A program made the translations under genes and the position numbers. Shown piece by piece: positions 6,840 through 10,325 of a stretch of DNA of 10,325 bases; the first letter of the stretch is position 1; each line of letters opens with the position of its first letter. Origin of the DNA: Planctomycetota bacterium (lineage in GTDB: Bacteria; Planctomycetota; UBA1135; GCA-002686595); the NCBI GenBank assembly GCA_027623615.1, contig JAQBVH010000057.1:1-10325 (forward strand). The letters are read 5' to 3'. The notes under the pieces are model-generated. The model was given only the letters and a program-made list of their open reading frames with translations, searched no databases and had not been told where the DNA came from.

Positions 6840-7919
6840 ATGCGCCTGCTCAAGCTCGCCCTGGTGGGGGTGGTCCTGCTCGCGATCACCGTCTCTGTCG
6901 TCTGGTTCACACAGCCGAAGGCACAGGTGGTCGAGGTCGACACGAGTCAGGTCAGCGAGGAGGAGGGGGCGCGCAAGGTCATCCACGCCCTCGATGTCGA
7001 CCCCAGGACCCTGGAGGCAGCCAGGGAGCTCTGGGAGACGGAGGATCTGCAGGCCGCGCGGGACCGACTCGAAGGTGCGTTGCCCGGCGGAGCCGATGAG
7101 GGGGCCCTGCGGCTGCTCCTCTCGGTCGTGTGTCGACGGTTGGGCGACGCCGAGGCCGCGCTCGAGCATGGACTGCGAGGTGTCGAGCTCTGGCCGACGA
7201 GCGGGGATGCGCACTACGTCTACGCCCGCGCCATCGCCCTTCAGATGATGACCGGCGGCCGCATCAGCGCGATGCGCAACATCGGGCCCTGGCGCAAGGA
7301 GCTGCGCACGGCGATCGAGCTGGATCCGACCAACGTCGACGCCCGCAGCGACGAGTTCCTCTTCTTCGCCTATGTGCCCGGTCTCGGCGACGTCAAGCAC
7401 GCGCTCACGCTGGCGGATGAGGTGATTCCCTACGACCCGATCGTTGGGGTGTCCTTTCGGGCGCGCGCCTTGGCGCGGTTGGACCGCAAGGAGGAGGCCC
7501 TGGCCGAGATGCAAGCGGCCCTCTCAACGCACCCCGGCAATCCGAAGCTGCTGCTCGCCCTGGGCCAGATCCACGAGGCCGAAAAGGATTGGCGACAGGC
7601 GGACGAGGCCTACGCCCGTCTCGAGGAACCGACCGATCTCGACGGCTGGCGCATCCTCTACCAGCGCGCGAGGATGAGGACGACCGAAGGCCAGCTGCAG
7701 GGAGAGGCCGAGGCTGCCCTGGGGTGGCTCGACGCCTTCCTCGCGGCCTCGCCGCGGGCCGAGATGATGGCTGGCCCGGCTGACGTGCATCACCGCCGCG
7801 GTCTCGCCCTCGAGCTGCTCGACCGACCGCAGGATGCGCGCGCCGCGTACCAGGCCGCGCTCGAGCTCGACCCGGACCACAAGAACGCGACCAAGGCACT
7901 CGAGGCCCTCCCGCGATGA
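6840..7919 (+). CDS. membrane-anchored TPR protein
   Basis: Encodes 359 residues. An N-terminal hydrophobic segment (about 5-23) after MRLLK acts as a signal anchor or uncleaved signal, putting the rest outside the cytoplasm; I see no lipobox Cys. The remainder is alpha-helical with tetratricopeptide-like units. The clearest are at about 88-121 (ending VELWPTSGDAHYVYA), 152-168 (TAIELDPTNVDAR), 202-236 (AEMQAALSTHPGNPKLLLALG) and 314-350 (AAYQAALELDPDHKNA). Degenerate units fill the gaps. TPR domains hold protein partners or assemble complexes; no catalytic motif is present. The start is supported by the candidate leaderless promoter and the membrane segment. The stop TGA overlaps by four bases the ATG of a decayed phosphonoacetate hydrolase-like gene, suggesting both were once one operon. 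The client protein is unknown. Confidence 0.82.
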   Translation: MRLLKLALVGVVLLAITVSVVWFTQPKAQVVEVDTSQVSEEEGARKVIHALDVDPRTLEAARELWETEDLQAARDRLEGALPGGADEGALRLLLSVVCRRLGDAEAALEHGLRGVELWPTSGDAHYVYARAIALQMMTGGRISAMRNIGPWRKELRTAIELDPTNVDARSDEFLFFAYVPGLGDVKHALTLADEVIPYDPIVGVSFRARALARLDRKEEALAEMQAALSTHPGNPKLLLALGQIHEAEKDWRQADEAYARLEEPTDLDGWRILYQRARMRTTEGQLQGEAEAALGWLDAFLAASPRAEMMAGPADVHHRRGLALELLDRPQDARAAYQAALELDPDHKNATKALEALPR

Positions 7920-8146
7920 CCGCTACCACCCTTCGAGGTCGCCGATCGCACCTACACCCCGCTCGCCGCGCCCCCCGTCGTCTGCATCGACGGCTGCGCC
8001 GACGAGCACCTGAGTGAGGCGCTCGCGCGGGCCGCACGCCGGCGCTGGCGCAACCGCGCGGCATCTGCCACGGCGCGCTGCCCTCCTTCCCGCAGGCCGT
8101 GCTTGCGACACTCGTCACGCCGCTCGCCGTCACCGCCTCACCTTTC
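7916..8146 (+). pseudogene. frameshifted N-terminal remnant of a phosphonoacetate hydrolase-like gene
   Basis: The ATG at 7916 overlaps the TPR stop as ATGA. After MTATT (frame of 7916) a one-base shift at about 7931 leads into FEVADRTYTPLAAPPVVCID (from 7932) and then GCADEHLSEALARA. A second shift near 8037 returns to the first frame, giving PALAQ PRGICHGALPSF (8039-8089) and a rougher stretch containing LVT..PLAVTA up to about 8146. From memory, this order matches the N-terminus of the alkaline-phosphatase-superfamily hydrolase that splits phosphonoacetate to acetate and phosphate: '..GR.Y..P..PVVVCIDG', '.P.LA', 'PSFTN.NN..IVTG.PP.V.GI'. In the family the Asp of CIDG binds zinc and the Thr after PSF is the nucleophile. 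Here PSF is followed by PQ, so the Thr is lost. Only about 75 of roughly 400 codons remain, so the product is not functional. The assignment rests on recognition by eye. Confidence 0.6.
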
Positions 8147-8251
8147 GCTCGGGGCGGGGAGACCGGAGCGCGGGTCGACGGGTTGCGCGTCAGCACCGCG
8201 AGATCGAGGGCCTGCGTCCACAATTCTGCCGCATCCCGTGGGGCCGCCGAC

Positions 8252-8269
8252 TAGGATCGAGTCGGAGGG
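8252..8269 (+). promoter_or_regulatory. -10 box (TAGGAT) and strong Shine-Dalgarno of the sigma gene
   Basis: TAGGAT at 8252-8257 fits TANNNT, and GGAGGG at 8264-8269 lies five bases before the ATG at 8275, one of the few strong ribosome-binding sites in the window. If the -10 is real, the leader would be only about 11 bases and would begin at the Shine-Dalgarno. No convincing -35 is visible. The ribosome-binding site decides the start at 8275 over in-frame starts upstream. Confidence 0.5.
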
Positions 8270-8274
8270 TCCCC

Positions 8275-8886
8275 ATGGCAGCCCCGGAAGACCAGGCGCA
8301 GGAGCCGCTCGAAGACGTCCCCTACGAGGGCGTCACCGCCGAACTCCTGGCGCGCATCCGCGAGGGCGACGATAGCGCCTGGGAGGCGCTCTACAGCCGC
8401 TACCACGACGACCTGCTCTTCGCCGTGCGCGCGCACCTCGGCCCGGCCATGCGCACCATGCTCGAGTCAGAGGATGTGCTGCAGAGCGTGGCCATCCAAG
8501 CCCTGCGCACCCTGCCGAGCTTCGAACCCCGCGGTCCCGGGAGCCTGCGGCACTACCTGCACAAGATGATCGTCAACAAGATTCGCGATCGCGCGGACTA
8601 CCACACGGCCGCCAAACGCGGAGGCGGCGTTCGGCTGGCGACCACCGAACTGCAGCGCTTGCCCGACGGCGCGCCCGAGTACGAGGACGGAGCGCGCTTC
8701 GACCAACTCGAGCGCGCGATGCGCTTGTTGCCCCCCGAGATGGAGCGCGTGCTCGTGCTGCGCAAGGTCGACGGCCTGTCCTCCAAGGAGACCGCCAAGG
8801 TGCTCGGCAAGTCGGACGAGGCCGTGCGCAAGCTCTACAGCCGTGCGGTCGCGCGACTCGGTGCCCTGATGAAGGCGAACCCGTGA
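8275..8886 (+). CDS. ECF-type sigma-70 family sigma factor
   Basis: Encodes 203 residues, the usual length for an extracytoplasmic-function sigma factor, which directs RNA polymerase core to a dedicated promoter set. Region 2 spans about residues 22-110: LLARIREGDDSAWEALYSRY, then SEDVLQSVAIQAL (65-77, the -10 recognition and core-binding helices) and YLHKMIVNKIRD (94-105). A linker of about 35 residues follows. Region 4 spans about 144-197: LPPEMERVLVLRKVDGLSSK, then ETAKVLGKSDEAVRKLYSRA as the helix-turn-helix for the -35 element. No region 1.1 or 3 is seen. ATG 8275 has a strong GGAGGG site and Met-Ala-Ala start. The kinase gene begins inside its stop codon (GTGA), so the two are co-transcribed and probably translationally coupled. 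No anti-sigma gene is visible; control by the kinase is inferred, as in the kinase-linked ECF groups of planctomycetes. Confidence 0.9.
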   Translation: MAAPEDQAQEPLEDVPYEGVTAELLARIREGDDSAWEALYSRYHDDLLFAVRAHLGPAMRTMLESEDVLQSVAIQALRTLPSFEPRGPGSLRHYLHKMIVNKIRDRADYHTAAKRGGGVRLATTELQRLPDGAPEYEDGARFDQLERAMRLLPPEMERVLVLRKVDGLSSKETAKVLGKSDEAVRKLYSRAVARLGALMKANP

Positions 8887-10325
8887 GCGACCACGAGCGT
8901 ATCGAGGACCTGGTCGCCGAGTTCGTGGAGCGGGTCGAGAACGGAGAGGACCTCGCCCCCGAGGAGTTCGTCGCGGCGCACCCCAGCGCCGACGGTCTCG
9001 AGGGGGCCCTGCACGCCGCGCTCGGGGCCCTCGACCTCTTCCCGTCCGGCGTCTCGGCCGTCGACCGCCCCGATCGGATCGGGGAATGGACCGTGCACCG
9101 CGAGCTGGGCCGCGGCGGTGGCGGGCGCGTGTTCGAGGTGTCGGGTGCGGACTCCGCGCAGCGCTACGCCCTCAAGCTGCTCAACCTGAACGCGGTCGGC
9201 AACCCACGCGCCTTCGAGCGTTTCCGGCGTGAGGGCAAGATCCTCGAGGCGCTCGACCACCCCGGCATCGTGCGCGTGCACGAGGTCTCGGCCGGTGCGG
9301 ACCTGCCCTACATCGTCATGGACCTGGTGCCCGGCCAGTCCCTCACGGCGCGCCTGAACACGGCCAGGCGGGAGCTGCGCACCTCACGCGTCGACCGGAC
9401 CCCGCCTACGGACCTGCTGGTGCTGCCGGGGAGCGCCGACACCGTGCGCGGCGCGGCCGACCTCATCGCCCGGCTCGCGCACGCGGTCGAGCACGCCCAT
9501 GCCCAGGGGCTCTTGCACCGAGACCTCAAGCCGTCGAACGTCCTGCTGGACGAGAATGGGCAACCGGTGCTGATCGACTTCGGCCTCGCGGTCAGCGAGG
9601 AGAGCGCGACCTTGACGGAGAGCGGGGACTTGCTCGGCACGCCCCACTACATGGCGCCGGAGCAGGCCCGCGGCGAGCGCGCGGACGCGCGCACGGACGT
9701 GTACGGCCTCGGCGCGGTGCTCTACGAGCTGCTGACCCTGCACCCTCCCCACGCGGGGCGCGACCCGCTGGAGGTCTTGCAGAGCATCCGCACGCGACCC
9801 CACGTCCCCGTGCGCAAGCGCAATCCCGCCGTGCCCGCGAACCTGGCGCGGGTGGTCGACCGGGCTCTGGCCTGGAAGCCTGCGCGGCGCACCTGCGACG
9901 CGGCCAGCCTGGCGGCGGACCTCGAAGCGACGATCGGTGGCGGCCGGGTGCAAGCCCGCAGGCGCGGTCCGGTCGAGCGGGTCGAGGACCTGCTGCGCTT
10001 CCGTCCGCGCGCGGTGGCGCTGACGACGTTTGCTGGGCTCCTGGTGCTCGCGATCGCGGCACTGTTCTACGACCCGGCCGCGTCGGTCCTGGAGGACCAC
10101 ACGGAGGCGATCGACCAGGCCCATCGGCGCGCGCTCGTCGCCTGGTTCGACAGCCGCGAGGACGACCTCGCGGCAGAGGCCCTGTGGCTCGGCGACCACA
10201 CACCCGACGATCCGCTGCTCGCGCTCTACGTGGCCGAAGCGAACGATCAGATCGCTGACCCGACCGGTGATGAGGCCATCGACGCGGTCCTCGAGGGCCT
10301 GCGCGCGGAGGCAGCCGAGCGCTTC
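8883..10325 (+). CDS. transmembrane Ser/Thr protein kinase (Hanks type), 3' end outside window
   Basis: The frame is open from GTG 8883 to the window edge, 481 codons. GTG overlaps the sigma stop by four bases (GTGA), which sets the start. A helical leader (1-65) precedes the kinase domain at about 69-345. Its key parts are intact: glycine loop G76-R-G-G-G-G-R-V83, ATP-anchoring K98 (YALKLL), an alpha-C Glu in FRREGKILEAL, the catalytic loop HRDLKPSN with D214 and N219, the metal-binding D232-F-G, and A258-P-E. An insert of roughly 35 residues between GQSLTARL and the catalytic loop is longer than usual. A single membrane helix at about 377-396 (VALTTFAGLLVLAIAALF) places the kinase inside and the C-terminal part outside. 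About 85 residues of that part are visible, helical and acidic, perhaps the start of a repeat domain acting as sensor. It probably phosphorylates the co-encoded sigma factor or a partner. Confidence 0.93.
   Translation, partial: MSDHERIEDLVAEFVERVENGEDLAPEEFVAAHPSADGLEGALHAALGALDLFPSGVSAVDRPDRIGEWTVHRELGRGGGGRVFEVSGADSAQRYALKLLNLNAVGNPRAFERFRREGKILEALDHPGIVRVHEVSAGADLPYIVMDLVPGQSLTARLNTARRELRTSRVDRTPPTDLLVLPGSADTVRGAADLIARLAHAVEHAHAQGLLHRDLKPSNVLLDENGQPVLIDFGLAVSEESATLTESGDLLGTPHYMAPEQARGERADARTDVYGLGAVLYELLTLHPPHAGRDPLEVLQSIRTRPHVPVRKRNPAVPANLARVVDRALAWKPARRTCDAASLAADLEATIGGGRVQARRRGPVERVEDLLRFRPRAVALTTFAGLLVLAIAALFYDPAASVLEDHTEAIDQAHRRALVAWFDSREDDLAAEALWLGDHTPDDPLLALYVAEANDQIADPTGDEAIDAVLEGLRAEAAERF

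Noticed and set aside
5761..7248. 495-codon + strand frame across the kelch and TPR genes
   Set aside because: Arg-rich out-of-frame reading of two well-supported genes.
7405..8223. 272-codon - strand frame over the TPR gene and the remnant
   Set aside because: Antisense to the TPR gene and rich in Arg/Pro/Ala; the + strand similarity to a known hydrolase explains the region better.
8014..8274. Longer start for the sigma factor (87 extra residues)
   Set aside because: The stretch is Arg-rich, overlaps the phosphonoacetate hydrolase remnant in another frame, and the GGAGGG site points to ATG 8275.

Overview
The window is high-GC bacterial DNA with very GC-rich third codon positions. A planctomycete-like origin (Planctomycetota) is inferred from three things: an ECF-type sigma factor that overlaps a transmembrane Ser/Thr protein kinase gene, a secreted kelch-malectin protein with a C-terminal module of a kind I associate with high-GC planctomycetes, and the scarcity of Shine-Dalgarno sequences. 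No 16S rRNA or other taxonomic marker is present, so this is an inference.

Layout. (1) 3-743, + strand: the C-terminal part of a GT4-type glycosyltransferase, followed by a candidate terminator. (2) 1024-2619, +: a B12-binding-type radical SAM protein, ended by a clear intrinsic terminator at about 2644-2680. (3) 2680-4359, -: a polytopic membrane protein resembling the GT-C (GT39/TMTC-like) glycosyltransferases, convergent with the radical SAM gene. (4) 4360-4927: 568 bases between divergent genes with no convincing gene. (5) 4928-6790, +: a secreted kelch-repeat plus malectin-like protein. (6) 6840-7919, +: a membrane-anchored TPR protein, apparently expressed from a leaderless promoter. 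(7) 7916-8146, +: the frameshifted N-terminal remnant of a phosphonoacetate hydrolase-like gene, with a 4-base ATGA overlap to the TPR gene. (8) 8275-8886, +: an ECF-like sigma factor. (9) 8883-10325, +: a Ser/Thr kinase, overlapping the sigma gene by 4 bases and running off the window.

How they work together. The first three genes look like part of a cell-surface glycan or glycolipid locus: a cytoplasmic GT4 transferase, a membrane GT-C transferase and a radical SAM modifying enzyme. The kelch-malectin protein is exported and may bind carbohydrate. The sigma-kinase pair is a self-contained signalling module; its target promoters cannot be read from this window. The most notable hidden item is the decayed phosphonoacetate hydrolase remnant, which explains most of what would otherwise be called an intergenic gap before the sigma factor.
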